The notes under the pieces were generated by a model. That model made no database searches, was not told the origin of the DNA, and worked only from the letters and a program-made list of their open reading frames with translations. Below, piece by piece: positions 23,719 through 33,940 of a stretch of 64,000 bases of DNA. The translations under genes were made by a program, and so were the position numbers. This DNA is from RPQJ01 sp963712815. Its GTDB lineage: Bacteria > Pseudomonadota > Gammaproteobacteria > Steroidobacterales > Steroidobacteraceae. The stretch covers positions 806,001-870,000 of the forward strand of contig CAVQJL010000008.1 in assembly GCA_963712815.1 (NCBI GenBank), written 5' to 3'. How positions within the stretch are numbered: position 1 is the first letter of the stretch; every line of letters begins with the position of its first letter.

Positions 23719-25458
23719 CTACCTCGTCGCGCAGCTCGGCCGCGTGCAGATCAGCGTGCAGCCTCGGGCGTCGTTGACGTTGATGTACTTGTTGTTGTCG
23801 TAGTCGGCGGCGGCCGGGGCCGGCGGCACCTTCTTGCCGCGCAGCTTGGTGATCGCCCGGATGTCGAGGCTGTCGATGTCGCCGTCGCTGTCGAGGTCGC
23901 ACTTGGCGACTTCGCAGGCGTCGCCGACGCCGTTGCCGTTGCTGTCTTCCTGGCCCGGGTTCGGAACGTCGGGGCAGTTGTCGCAGACGTCGCCGACGCC
24001 GTCGCCGTCGCGGTCTTCCTGACCGGGGTTGGCCTTCGCCGGGCAGTTGTCGTCCGCGTCGCAGATGCCGTCGTCGTCGGAGTCGACGCAGCCGCCGCCC
24101 ACGGCGCGCTGCAGCACGAGCAGCGCGTAGGACTGCGAAGAATAGGAATTCCAGCGACCCGGGGCGCTGTTGCAGCCGAAATAGCCGTCAGTGCCACTGA
24201 TGGGCGCCGACCCGTCGTAGCACTGGTGGCCGAGGATCTGGTGCGCGTAGTCGAAGTACTGGCCCACCGGGTAGTCAGCGTAGTAGCCAGCCGCGCCCGC
24301 GCCGAAGCTCGGCACCCGCGCCTGCGAGTCGGGATCCTTGTTGACCTGGCGCACGACGCAGGCCGGTGCGCTGGCCGCCGGCAGCGCGCCGAGGTCGGCC
24401 GGCTCCAGGTTCGAGCCAGTGGCGGCGATCCCGGACTGGCGGATGAGCTCCATGCCCTTGAACGAGCTCCACAGGTAGTACCAGTAGGAGCTGCCCGGCC
24501 AGGAATTGCCGAGGTTGTCGAGGTCCTGCCAGCGATAGCGGTTGCGCAGCCACTCCATGTACTGCTGCACCGCCGGCGTGTTGACGTTGGATCCGCCGAA
24601 CAGCTGGATGTAGACGCCCGAGGCCGTCTGCTGCAGCGACGGCCGGTAGCCACCTACGGAGCCGAACTGGGAATTGTAGCCATGGCCGCGCTCGGTGGCG
24701 GTGAGCGTGAAGCAGCTGGCGTTGTCCGAGCCGACGTACGCGTTGAGTTCGTAGGCTTGCCTCGACAGCGACAGCGCGGTGGTGACGGCCGCCGCGCGGG
24801 CGGCGTCCGCGAAAACGTCGTCCGCGCTCTTACTCGAGGTGTAGAAGGACCGGGCGGCGGCCAGGCCGGCCACGGCGAACTGCGTCGTGGACGAATCCTT
24901 GCAGCCCGGGCCCGTGTAGCACCAGTAACCCTGGTCGATGGCGTTCGGGTAGGCGGGCGCCTTCTGCTGCGCCGCGATCGTCCGGTCCGCCAGCCGGTCC
25001 ATGACCTGCTTGATGGTCTCGTAGTCGGCATTGCCCGGTGCAAGCACGCTCTTGTCGGGTCCGCCCGTGCGGGCGTACTCGGACAGAGCGAACATCCAGT
25101 TGCCGTCGCGGTAGGCGTAGAAGCTCGTCTCGTTTGCACGGTCCAGGATGTAGGCCGCCGCATTGCGCAGGCGCGCCTGATCGGTCGCACTGGCGCCGTC
25201 ATAGCCCTGGGGCGGATCGGTGGGGTCGCCGCTGGCACGCTTCTCGAGCAACGCCAGCATCGCGAGACCCGATGCGTCGACGGCCGAGCTCGGGTTGTTG
25301 AACGCGCCGTTGTTGGCCAGCCATTCGATGCCGCGATCGATTGCGGTGCCCACGTCCTTGTCGAAATTGGTCTGCGCCTGCGCGGCGACCGCGCAGAGGC
25401 TCAAGGCGCCGGCGACGACCATGCCGCCGAGCGGTTTCCCGATGATTCTTCGCAACAT
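23719..25458 (-). CDS. Exported cyclase-fold protein with thrombospondin type 3 repeats and dockerin-like domain
   Basis: A 579-residue protein. ATG at 25458 has GGAGGGG upstream; signal peptide to about residue 28. Residues 30-450 contain alpha-hairpin repeats of the terpenoid-cyclase toroid fold (for example AIDRGIEWLANNG, SYALLVLQRAV). Residues 457-516 are calcium-binding type 3 repeats (DSDDDGICDADDNC, DRDGDGVGDVCDNC, DSNGNGVGDACE). Residues about 520-570 are dockerin-like, with one good DLDSDGDIDSLDI loop, a weaker second YINVNDARGC loop, and a Cys-rich tail. Binding to the adjacent cohesin-like protein is a plausible inference. A sigma-54 promoter lies about 80 nt upstream. Confidence 0.88.
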   Translation of the reverse strand: MLRRIIGKPLGGMVVAGALSLCAVAAQAQTNFDKDVGTAIDRGIEWLANNGAFNNPSSAVDASGLAMLALLEKRASGDPTDPPQGYDGASATDQARLRNAAAYILDRANETSFYAYRDGNWMFALSEYARTGGPDKSVLAPGNADYETIKQVMDRLADRTIAAQQKAPAYPNAIDQGYWCYTGPGCKDSSTTQFAVAGLAAARSFYTSSKSADDVFADAARAAAVTTALSLSRQAYELNAYVGSDNASCFTLTATERGHGYNSQFGSVGGYRPSLQQTASGVYIQLFGGSNVNTPAVQQYMEWLRNRYRWQDLDNLGNSWPGSSYWYYLWSSFKGMELIRQSGIAATGSNLEPADLGALPAASAPACVVRQVNKDPDSQARVPSFGAGAAGYYADYPVGQYFDYAHQILGHQCYDGSAPISGTDGYFGCNSAPGRWNSYSSQSYALLVLQRAVGGGCVDSDDDGICDADDNCPAKANPGQEDRDGDGVGDVCDNCPDVPNPGQEDSNGNGVGDACEVAKCDLDSDGDIDSLDIRAITKLRGKKVPPAPAAADYDNNKYINVNDARGCTLICTRPSCATR

Positions 25459-25549
25459 CACAGTGCCCCTCCGAACGAAAAACTGCCTTCGGTCTGGCTC
25501 CCCCCGGAGCCGGTTCCAGCGGCAGACGGTTATGACTCGGTTAAATCCG

Positions 25550-25565
25550 TGCATGGAACGTGCCA
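25550..25565 (-). promoter_or_regulatory. Sigma-54 (-24/-12) promoter of the dockerin gene
   Basis: On the minus strand the sequence reads TGGCACG, four bases, then ATGCA. The GG at -24 and GC at -12 are in correct register; one base differs from the TTGCW consensus. Transcription would start near 25539, leaving an untranslated leader of about 80 nt. Sigma-54 promoters in front of PEP-CTERM genes, under the PrsK/PrsR system, are established in other proteobacteria. Confidence 0.8.
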
Positions 25566-25787
25566 GATATGTCAAGCGTCGAGAAATCAATCGCTTGCGG
25601 TGGCTCGATCGCGCCTGCGGTGGTAGCTCGTAAAGAAAACCGACAGGCTCGAGTTCCCGAACACGGTTTTTTTTGGTCTCGACGCCGCGTTGCCTAGGTA
25701 TTAACCACTATGCGGCACGCTCGTGCTCTCGCGGCCGGCAGAATCCGGGAGTCTCGGTCGTCCGCCGGCAGTCGCGGCGACCGGATC

Positions 25788-25803
25788 TGGTCCGATCGGA
25801 CCA
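25788..25803. promoter_or_regulatory. 16-bp perfect palindrome, possible operator
   Basis: TGGTCCGATCGGACCA is its own reverse complement. It lies about 190 bp upstream of the histidine kinase start and 225 bp upstream of the sigma-54 promoter of the dockerin gene. It could bind a dimeric regulator, possibly the neighbouring NtrC-type protein, but nothing proves this. Confidence 0.4.
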
Positions 25804-25992
25804 CGGACGGGGCCGGGAGCGGCGGGCAATGCGGGCTCGAGGTGGATTCCACGTTCCGGTTCTGCAAAATTTCCTGACGTTCCGGAGATTCGGGGCTCGG
25901 CCGGCGACATGTACATCCGGGAATCCGGATGGGTGCCCTCCGCTGCGCGGTCCGCTGGTCCGACCCGCAGCGCCTGCCGTAGCATCCCCGGC

Positions 25993-27393
25993 GTGTCCTT
26001 CCGCCCATCCCTGTACTGGCGCCTGACGCTGGCGTTGCTCGGACCGCTGCTGCTCGCCATGGGAGCGGCCTGGGCCATCGGCGTGGGGATCGTGACGCAG
26101 GCGCTCGAGCAGCGCGTGGAACGACAGTCGCGCAACGCTGCGACGGTGCTCGCGGCCTGGGGCCTGCCCTACACGCCCGAGCTGCTGCGTCGCCTCGCCT
26201 CGTTGCAGCAGGCGGATTTCGTGCTGCTCGACCGGGACGGCCGGGTGGCGCTCGGCACCTCTGCCGAGGTCGGCGCCGCGCTGGATGAGTTCCTCGCTGG
26301 CCGCCCGGCTCCCGGGGGCGAGGGCGGAGCGTCGTTCCGCCTGCCCGATCCGGTGCCGAGCGTGGCGGTGTACCAGCCGATCTCCGAGAGTCACGACCCG
26401 CGTTATTCGGCTCTCGTCGCCGTGACCTCGCTCGCGGATGCGACCGCGGCGGCACGCCGTGCCGCGCTGTGGCTCGGTCTCGCCATGCTCACCGCGGCGG
26501 CGCTGCTCGCTGCGCTGCTGCTCTCGCTGGTGCGCAACATCACGCAGCCGCTGTCCGAGCTCTCGGCGCTCGCCGACCGAATCGCCACGGGCGAGCGCAG
26601 GCAGCGCCTTGACCTGCCTCGGTCGGACGAGATCGGCGCGCTCGCGGAGTCGCTCAACTCGATGATGGCGCGTCTGGCCGAGTACGAGTCGCGGCTCGCT
26701 TCGCGCAGCCGCCTCGCCGCGCTCGGCGACATGTCCGCGCGGCTTGCACACGAGATCCGCAACCCGCTCACCGGCATCAAGCTGCACCTGCAGCTGCTCG
26801 CCGAGCGCGCCCCGCCGCGCGAAGTGCCGCGCGTGCAGCAGCTCCTCGGCGAAGTGCAGCGACTGGAACTGCTGGTCTCATCCACGCTGATGCTCGGAGC
26901 AGAGCAGCCGCTCGCCATCGCGCCGGTGGACCTCGCCGAGCTCGCCGCGGACGTGCTCGACCTGATGCAGCCCTCGCTCGAGCACCGTGGCATTACGGTC
27001 GAACGCACGCAGGGCGACGTGCCGCAGGTGCCCGCGGACCGCGCGCGCCTGCGCCAGGCGCTGCTCAACCTCGTCGTGAACGCGGCCGACGCCATGCCGC
27101 GCGGCGGGCGCCTGCGGGTGGGCACGGAGTTGGACGACGCGGCGCAGCGCGCGCTGATCGCGGTCGAGGATTCGGGCCCGGGCGTGAGCGAGGAGCTGCG
27201 CGCGCGGCTCCAGACCGACTCGGTCAGCACCAAGCCGTTCGGCCTCGGGCTCGGTCTCGTGGTGTGTCGCGACGTCGCCGCCGCGCACGGCGGCGAGCTC
27301 GGCATCGAGCGCAGCGTTGCGCTCGGTGGCGCGCGCTTCGTCGTCGCGCTACCGTTGCAGGCCGTCGCCGCGGCTCCCGCAGGGAACCCCTGA
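25993..27393 (+). CDS. Membrane-bound sensor histidine kinase
   Basis: A 466-residue kinase if started at the GTG at 25993, which places a membrane span at residues 11-31; the open frame runs further upstream through non-coding-looking sequence. A periplasmic sensor domain (about 35-145) is followed by a second span near 155-178, a HAMP domain (SLVRNITQPLSELSALADRIATGE), and a kinase core with H-box SARLAHEIRNPL, N-box NLVVNAADAM and G-boxes DSGPGVS and GLGLGLVV. The response regulator gene starts 5 bp later, making a two-component pair. Signal unknown. Confidence 0.88.
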   Translation: MSFRPSLYWRLTLALLGPLLLAMGAAWAIGVGIVTQALEQRVERQSRNAATVLAAWGLPYTPELLRRLASLQQADFVLLDRDGRVALGTSAEVGAALDEFLAGRPAPGGEGGASFRLPDPVPSVAVYQPISESHDPRYSALVAVTSLADATAAARRAALWLGLAMLTAAALLAALLLSLVRNITQPLSELSALADRIATGERRQRLDLPRSDEIGALAESLNSMMARLAEYESRLASRSRLAALGDMSARLAHEIRNPLTGIKLHLQLLAERAPPREVPRVQQLLGEVQRLELLVSSTLMLGAEQPLAIAPVDLAELAADVLDLMQPSLEHRGITVERTQGDVPQVPADRARLRQALLNLVVNAADAMPRGGRLRVGTELDDAAQRALIAVEDSGPGVSEELRARLQTDSVSTKPFGLGLGLVVCRDVAAAHGGELGIERSVALGGARFVVALPLQAVAAAPAGNP

Positions 27394-27398
27394 AGACC

Positions 27399-28808
<1,410 letters not shown>

Positions 28809-28898
28809 TCCCCGTCTTTTCTTCGCGCTGGCCGGAATCCATGCAGGGCCTGGCAAAATTCCGTCACCGACGATTTCTTCAGTCAAAACAAGGCGTTA

Positions 28899-28947
28899 TG
28901 TCAGCTCTCTGGGCGTGCGCATCCGGCGAGCGTCGCAAAATCTGACA
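28899..28947 (+). promoter_or_regulatory. Candidate upstream activating sequence
   Basis: TGTCAG at 28899-28904 is mirrored by CTGACA at 28942-28947; both are followed or flanked by CAGCT. The pair lies about 100-145 bp upstream of the -24 element, the normal enhancer distance for NtrC-type activators. The half-sites are short, so this is tentative. Confidence 0.4.
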
Positions 28948-29044
28948 GCTGCGCGGCGTCAACGCCGGTCGGGTTGCCGGGCACGCTCACGTAAGCGTTT
29001 GAGTACAAAGGAAATCAGGCGGGTCCGGCCCGGCAAGGGCGGGT

Positions 29045-29060
29045 TGGCACGACGATTGCT
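29045..29060 (+). promoter_or_regulatory. Consensus sigma-54 promoter of the TonB receptor-ebo operon
   Basis: TGGCACG, four bases, TTGCT: a full match to the -24/-12 consensus with correct spacing. Transcription would start near 29071. It faces the TonB receptor gene and follows a sigma-54 activator gene. Confidence 0.9.
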
Positions 29061-29187
29061 TCTTCCTGACCGTAAGGACGTCCAGCCGCGGACGTCGCCT
29101 CGAGGCCGGATCCCCCCGATTTGCCGTTCTCGAGGTTGCACTGGGCGCGGTCCCTCCCGCCCCGTGGCAGCGGTTTAAAAGGCTGGG

Positions 29188-29213
29188 CCCGGTCACGTGA
29201 GCGCGTGACCGGG
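29188..29213 (+). other. Strong hairpin in the operon leader
   Basis: CCCGGTCACG (29188-29197) pairs perfectly with 29204-29213 around a six-base loop. It is not followed by a T-tract, so it is not an ordinary terminator. It lies about 80 nt before the receptor start and might stabilise the leader or serve as a regulator-binding palindrome. Confidence 0.5.
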
Positions 29214-29292
29214 ATCCACTTTGGCAAGGATCGCCGAGGCACGTCAGCGTGCCGCGGCTCCAGCCCGGACGGTACGAGCGAGGGACGAATCG

Positions 29293-31437
29293 ATGATCTT
29301 TGGTCCGTTCAGCACCCATGTCGCCGCAGCTTGCGGGGGCGCGTGCCTGGCGGCTGCTCTCGCGGCGCCTGTGGCGCGGGGCGAGAATGCGGGTGGCGCG
29401 GGCGTCCCCGTCAAGGAACTCGAGGCAATCGTTGTCACCGCGACCCGCCTGCCCATGCGCTCGTTCGAGGTGCCGGCGCTGGTTTCCGTGGCCGACGCCG
29501 CGACCATCCAGGGAATGTTCCAGTCGCGCACGCTGCCCGAGGTACTCGGGGAGCTGCCCGGCGTGTCGGTCCAGAAGACCGGCTATGGCCAGGGATCGCC
29601 GTTCATCCGCGGCTACACCGGGTTCCGCAACGTGATGCTGGTCGAGGGCATCCGGCTCAACAACTCCGTGTTCCGGGACGGTCCGAACCAGTACTGGAAC
29701 ACCGTGGACCCTTACTCCATGGGCCGTGTCGAGGTGGCGCGCGGGCCGGCCTCCGTGCTCTATGGCAGCGACGCGGTCGGCGGCGTGGTCAACGCGTTGT
29801 CCGATCTGAAGGCGCGGCCGGACGGCTTCACGCCCAGGCTGCTGTATCGCTATTCGAGCGCGGAGAACTCGAACGTTGCACGCGCCGAGGCCGGCTGGAA
29901 CGGCGAAGGGCTGCGGGTGCTCGGCGGTTTCACCTACAAGGACTTCGGCGACCTCGAGGGCGGGCGCGACGTCGGTGTGCAGCGGAAGACCGGCTACGAC
30001 GAGAACGACGCCGACCTGCGCGTCGAGTACGACCTCGGCGATGCGACCACGCTGATCGCCGGCTACCAGTACGTGGACCAGGACGACGCCTGGCGAACCC
30101 ACCGGACGATTTACGGTTTCAGCTGGGAAGGCACGACGGTCGGTACGGACCGCGAGCTGTCCTTCGACCAGCACCGCCAGCTCGGCTACCTGCAGCTGCG
30201 CCACGACGGTCTCGGGGCACTGGCCGACACGCTGCGCGCGAGCGTGTCCTACCACCAGCAGAGCGAGGACTCCTTCCGGGTGCGCTCGAACCTGCGCTCC
30301 GACGAGCTGGGCTTCGACGTCTACACGACGGGTCTCGGCGCACAGCTCGAGAAGAAGTGGGGCGACGTGCAGCTCGTCTACGGGGCCGACTGGTACCACG
30401 ACGAGGTGTCGAGCTTCAACGTCCAGTACAACGCGGACGGGTCGATCCGGCGCGTTTTCGCGCAGGGGCCGGTCGCCGACGACGCTACTTATGACCTGGC
30501 CGGTCTTTTCGCGCAGGGCGTCGTTCCTTTCGGTGCCCACTTCGAGGCAACGCTGGCGGCCCGGTACACCTGGGCGTCGGTGGATGCCGACACGGTCGAG
30601 GACCCGCTGACGGCCGAGGTCTACTCGATCGAAGACGACTGGGACAATTTCTCGGCGAGCGCGCGTCTGGCGTATTTCCCGGAAGTGGACGGGCCGTGGA
30701 TGCTCTACGCGGCGGTGTCACAAGCCTTTCGTGCGCCGAACCTCTCCGACCTCACGCGCCTGGACACGGCGCGCTCGGGCGAACTCGAGGTTCCCTCACC
30801 CGGCCTTGATCCGGAGACGTACCTCGGCTGGGAGTTTGGCGCGAAGTTCGTGGACGAACGCTGGTCCTTCCAGGCGGCCTGGTTCCGCACCGAAGGCAGC
30901 GACGTGATCGTGCGCGCACCGACGGGCGACGTCGTCAGCAATGCCACGGTCGTGACCAAGCTCAACGCCGCCGACTCATGGTTAACCGGCATCGAGGGGC
31001 AGGTTTCCTACCGGGTCGTGCCGGCGCTGCTGCTGTTCGCCGAGGGCTCCTGGATCGATGGCGAGACCGACGCCTTCCCGTCGGGCCCCGATGCCCGGCC
31101 CGTCAGGGAGCCGGTCGACCTGCTCGCGCCGCTGGCCTGGCGCCTCGGTGCGCGCTGGAGCCTGCCCGGGCCGCGCCTCGAGATCGAGGCGCTGGTGGAG
31201 CACGCCGACGCGCAGGACAAGCTCTCGAGCCGCGACAAGGCCGACACGCAACGCATCCCCCCGGGCGGGACGCCGTCGTGGACCGTGCTCGTCGTGCGTT
31301 CGCAATGGCGGGTCACCGACCGCGCCACCCTGTCGCTCGCGGTCGAGAACCTGGCCGACGAGGATTACCGTATCCATGGCTCCGGCGTGAACGAGCCCGG
31401 CCGGAATGTCATCGCGTCCGTGGCGGTCGCGTGGTGA
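29293..31437 (+). CDS. TonB-dependent outer membrane receptor
   Basis: A 714-residue protein with signal peptide (to about residue 35). A TonB-box-like LEAIVVTATR segment follows, then the plug domain (about 60-170) with LPGVSVQKTGYGQGSPFIRGY and RVEVARGPASVLYGSDAVGGVVN. The rest is a beta-barrel ending in NVIASVAVAW, with aromatic Trp at the C-terminus as in outer membrane proteins. It should import a scarce ligand using TonB energy. It is the first gene after the sigma-54 promoter and overlaps the IPP isomerase start (GTGA), so its ligand may be related to the ebo product or precursor. Confidence 0.93.
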   Translation: MIFGPFSTHVAAACGGACLAAALAAPVARGENAGGAGVPVKELEAIVVTATRLPMRSFEVPALVSVADAATIQGMFQSRTLPEVLGELPGVSVQKTGYGQGSPFIRGYTGFRNVMLVEGIRLNNSVFRDGPNQYWNTVDPYSMGRVEVARGPASVLYGSDAVGGVVNALSDLKARPDGFTPRLLYRYSSAENSNVARAEAGWNGEGLRVLGGFTYKDFGDLEGGRDVGVQRKTGYDENDADLRVEYDLGDATTLIAGYQYVDQDDAWRTHRTIYGFSWEGTTVGTDRELSFDQHRQLGYLQLRHDGLGALADTLRASVSYHQQSEDSFRVRSNLRSDELGFDVYTTGLGAQLEKKWGDVQLVYGADWYHDEVSSFNVQYNADGSIRRVFAQGPVADDATYDLAGLFAQGVVPFGAHFEATLAARYTWASVDADTVEDPLTAEVYSIEDDWDNFSASARLAYFPEVDGPWMLYAAVSQAFRAPNLSDLTRLDTARSGELEVPSPGLDPETYLGWEFGAKFVDERWSFQAAWFRTEGSDVIVRAPTGDVVSNATVVTKLNAADSWLTGIEGQVSYRVVPALLLFAEGSWIDGETDAFPSGPDARPVREPVDLLAPLAWRLGARWSLPGPRLEIEALVEHADAQDKLSSRDKADTQRIPPGGTPSWTVLVVRSQWRVTDRATLSLAVENLADEDYRIHGSGVNEPGRNVIASVAVAW

Positions 31438-32543
31438 ACGGGTCGCTGCCGCTGCGCGGGGTCGATTCCCGCGCTTTCGACCCGGTCAGGGACCCCGAGG
31501 CCAAGCAGCGTCACCTCGACGCCTGCCTCGAGCAGCCCGTCGAGTATGTGAAGACGACGGGCCTTGAGTGCTATGGCTTCGTCAACGAGGCGCTCCCGGA
31601 ACTCTCGCTCGGCGAGGTCGACCTGTCGGCCCGCGTCGCCGGCAAAGCACTGCGCGCGCCGCTCATGATCGCGCCGATGACCGGCGGGACGGCGCGCGGC
31701 CTCGCCGTCAACCGCCGCCTCGCAGCCGTCGCCGAGCGCTTCGGGCTCGCGATGGGCGTGGGCAGCCAGCGCGTCGCGCTCGAATCGCCGGACCGCGAGC
31801 AGTACTTTCGCGTGCGCGAGGTGGCGCCGACCGTGCCGCTGTTCGCCAACCTCGGCGCGGGCCAGCTCGCGCGCGGCTACGGCGTCGCGGAGGCGCGTCG
31901 CGCGACGGCGATGATCGGCGCGGACGCGCTGTTCGTGCACTTCAACGCCGTGCAGGAGGCCGTGCAGGGTGGTGACCGCGACTTTCGCGGCGTCGAGCAG
32001 CGGCTCGCCGCACTGTGTCGCGGCCTCGCCGCCGAGGGCATCCCCGTGTACGCCCGCGAGGTGTGCTTCGGCATGAGCGAGGAGACTGCCCGGCGGCTCG
32101 TCGACTGCGGCGTCGCCGGCATCGACTGCTCCGGCGCCGGCGGAACTTCCTGGGCGAAGGTCGAGGCCTGCTGCGCGCGGACCGAGCGTGCGCGCGAGCT
32201 GGGGTTTGCGTTCGGCGAGTGGGGCATTCCGACCAGCGAGTCGATCCTCAACGTCCGCCGGGCTGCGCCCGGGCTGTCGCTGGTGGCATCCGGCGGGTTG
32301 CGCAGCGGCATCGATCTGGCCAAGGCAATCGCGCTCGGTGCCGACGTCGGCGCCATGGCGAGGCCCTTCCTGCTCGCCGCGCATGCGGGCGAGGACGCCG
32401 TCACGCGGCTGGTCGAGAACGTGCTCGAGGAACTGCGCATCTGCATGTTCGCCACCGGTTCGGCGACGGTGGTCGAGCTGCGCGGCAAGCTGCGTGCGTT
32501 GGATCGACCGACGGCGGCGCCCGCTTACGGGGCACGCACGTGA
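31434..32543 (+). CDS. fni: Type 2 isopentenyl-diphosphate delta-isomerase-like protein
   Basis: A 369-residue FMN-type IPP isomerase homologue starting at GTG within the receptor stop. Family motifs are present: PLMIAPMTGG near residue 80, GVGSQRVALE near 108, the HFNAVQEAVQGGDRDF signature near 166 (usual form HLNxxQExxQPxGD), GGTSWAKVE near 230 and ASGGLRSGIDLAKAIALGA near 285. The enzyme interconverts IPP and DMAPP using reduced FMN. Placement before a UbiA-like gene suggests provision of prenyl donors for the ebo product. Confidence 0.88.
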   Translation: MNGSLPLRGVDSRAFDPVRDPEAKQRHLDACLEQPVEYVKTTGLECYGFVNEALPELSLGEVDLSARVAGKALRAPLMIAPMTGGTARGLAVNRRLAAVAERFGLAMGVGSQRVALESPDREQYFRVREVAPTVPLFANLGAGQLARGYGVAEARRATAMIGADALFVHFNAVQEAVQGGDRDFRGVEQRLAALCRGLAAEGIPVYAREVCFGMSEETARRLVDCGVAGIDCSGAGGTSWAKVEACCARTERARELGFAFGEWGIPTSESILNVRRAAPGLSLVASGGLRSGIDLAKAIALGADVGAMARPFLLAAHAGEDAVTRLVENVLEELRICMFATGSATVVELRGKLRALDRPTAAPAYGART

Positions 32544-33940
32544 GGCAGACGCTGGTTCTCGACGTCGTCGGCCTCACTCCGGCCCTGCTCGCGCACGCGC
32601 CGAACCTTGCGGCGCTCTCCGCCGCGGGTGGACTGCGGCCACTAACGACCGTGCTCCCGGCGGTCACGACCACGGTGCAGTCCACGTTCGTCACCGGCCT
32701 GCTGCCGCGCGACCACGGCATCGTCGGCAACGGCTGGTACTTCCGCGACCTCGCGGAGGTGTGGCTGTGGCGGCAGTCGAACCGGCTGGTGGAGGGCGAG
32801 AAGCTCTGGGAGGCGGCGAAGCGGCGCGACCCGGCATTCACCTGTGCCAAGCTCTTCTGGTGGTACAACATGTACGCGACGGCGGACTACACCGTCACGC
32901 CGCGTCCGATGTACCCGGCCGACGGTCGCAAGCTTCCGGACATCTACACCCAGCCGGCTGGCCTGCGCGACGAGCTCCAGCGCGAGCTCGGGCCATTCCC
33001 GCTGTTCCACTTCTGGGGCCCGACCGCGGACATCGAGTCCACGCGCTGGATCGCCCGCAGCGCACTGCGCGTGCTCGATCGCCAGCGTCCCACGCTGACG
33101 CTGGTCTACCTGCCGCACCTCGACTACGACCTGCAGCGCCTCGGGCCGTCGAACCCGTCGATCGCGGCCGAGGTGGCCGCGGTCGACGCGCTGTGCGGCG
33201 AGCTCATCGAGGCCGCACGGCGCGTGGGGGCCGCAATCGTCGTGCTGTCCGAGTACGGCATCACCGAGGTGTCGCGGCCGGTGCACGTCAACCGCGTGCT
33301 GCGCCGCGCGGGGTGGCTCGCGGTACGCGAGGAACTCGGGCGCGAGCAGCTCGACGCCGGCGCCTCGCAGGCCTTCGCGGTCGCCGACCACCAGGTCGCG
33401 CACGTGTACGTGGCGCGTCCGGAGCTCGTGCCCGACGTGGCCGCGCTGCTGCGCGAGCTGCCGGGCGTGGAGCGCGTGCTCGATGCCGAGGGCAAGCGCG
33501 AGGCGGGGCTCGACCACCCGCGATCGGGCGAGCTGGTGGCGGTTGCTGACGCCCACAGCTGGTTCACCTACTATTACTTGCTCGACGACGATCGCGCGCC
33601 GGACTTCGCGCGCACCGTCGACATCCACCGCAAGCCGGGCTACGACCCGGCCGAGCTGTTCGTCGACCCGCAGCTCAAGGCCGCGAAGCTGCGCATCGGC
33701 CTGCGGCTCGCGCAAAAAGTGCTCGGCATGCGCTACCTGATGGACGTGATCCCGCTCGACGCCACGCTGGTGCGCGGCTCGCACGGCCGGCCCACGAACC
33801 GCGCCGAGGACGGCCCTGTGTTCATCACATCCGAGCCGCAGCTGCTGGGCGATGGCGCGGTCGCGGCGACCGGGGTCCGCGACCTGCTGCTGGATCACGT
33901 GTTCGGTGCGACGAGTGCCGCGCTCAGGAGGACTGCATGA
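32540..33940 (+). CDS. eboF: EboF-type nucleotide pyrophosphatase/phosphodiesterase
   Basis: A 466-residue alkaline-phosphatase-superfamily protein starting at GTG within the previous stop. The nucleophile region is TTVQSTFVTGLLPRDHGIVGNGWY near residue 42-65, with the catalytic Thr/Ser and following His; later metal ligands appear in HLDYDLQRLG near 190, LSEYGITEV near 237 and SHGRP near 412. In ebo clusters EboF is the nucleotide pyrophosphatase-like member. The absence of a signal peptide suggests cytoplasmic action. It is directly followed by eboA with ATGA overlap. Confidence 0.88.
   Translation: MRQTLVLDVVGLTPALLAHAPNLAALSAAGGLRPLTTVLPAVTTTVQSTFVTGLLPRDHGIVGNGWYFRDLAEVWLWRQSNRLVEGEKLWEAAKRRDPAFTCAKLFWWYNMYATADYTVTPRPMYPADGRKLPDIYTQPAGLRDELQRELGPFPLFHFWGPTADIESTRWIARSALRVLDRQRPTLTLVYLPHLDYDLQRLGPSNPSIAAEVAAVDALCGELIEAARRVGAAIVVLSEYGITEVSRPVHVNRVLRRAGWLAVREELGREQLDAGASQAFAVADHQVAHVYVARPELVPDVAALLRELPGVERVLDAEGKREAGLDHPRSGELVAVADAHSWFTYYYLLDDDRAPDFARTVDIHRKPGYDPAELFVDPQLKAAKLRIGLRLAQKVLGMRYLMDVIPLDATLVRGSHGRPTNRAEDGPVFITSEPQLLGDGAVAATGVRDLLLDHVFGATSAALRRTA

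Larger units (their letters stand above)
25459..25992. other. 534-bp intergenic region between divergent genes
   Basis: No gene is seen here. It holds the minus-strand sigma-54 promoter at 25550-25565, a run of eight T at 25667-25674, and a 16-bp palindrome at 25788-25803. The rest has no recognisable structure. Confidence 0.6.
28809..29292. other. 484-bp control region of the receptor-ebo operon
   Basis: No gene seen. It contains a candidate enhancer inverted repeat (28899-28947), the sigma-54 promoter (29045-29060) and a leader of about 220 nt with a strong hairpin (29188-29213). No cobalamin-box or other riboswitch consensus was found. Confidence 0.6.

Noticed and set aside
29061..29292. 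Cobalamin riboswitch before the TonB receptor
   Set aside because: The B12-box consensus was not found in the leader; only a simple hairpin is present.
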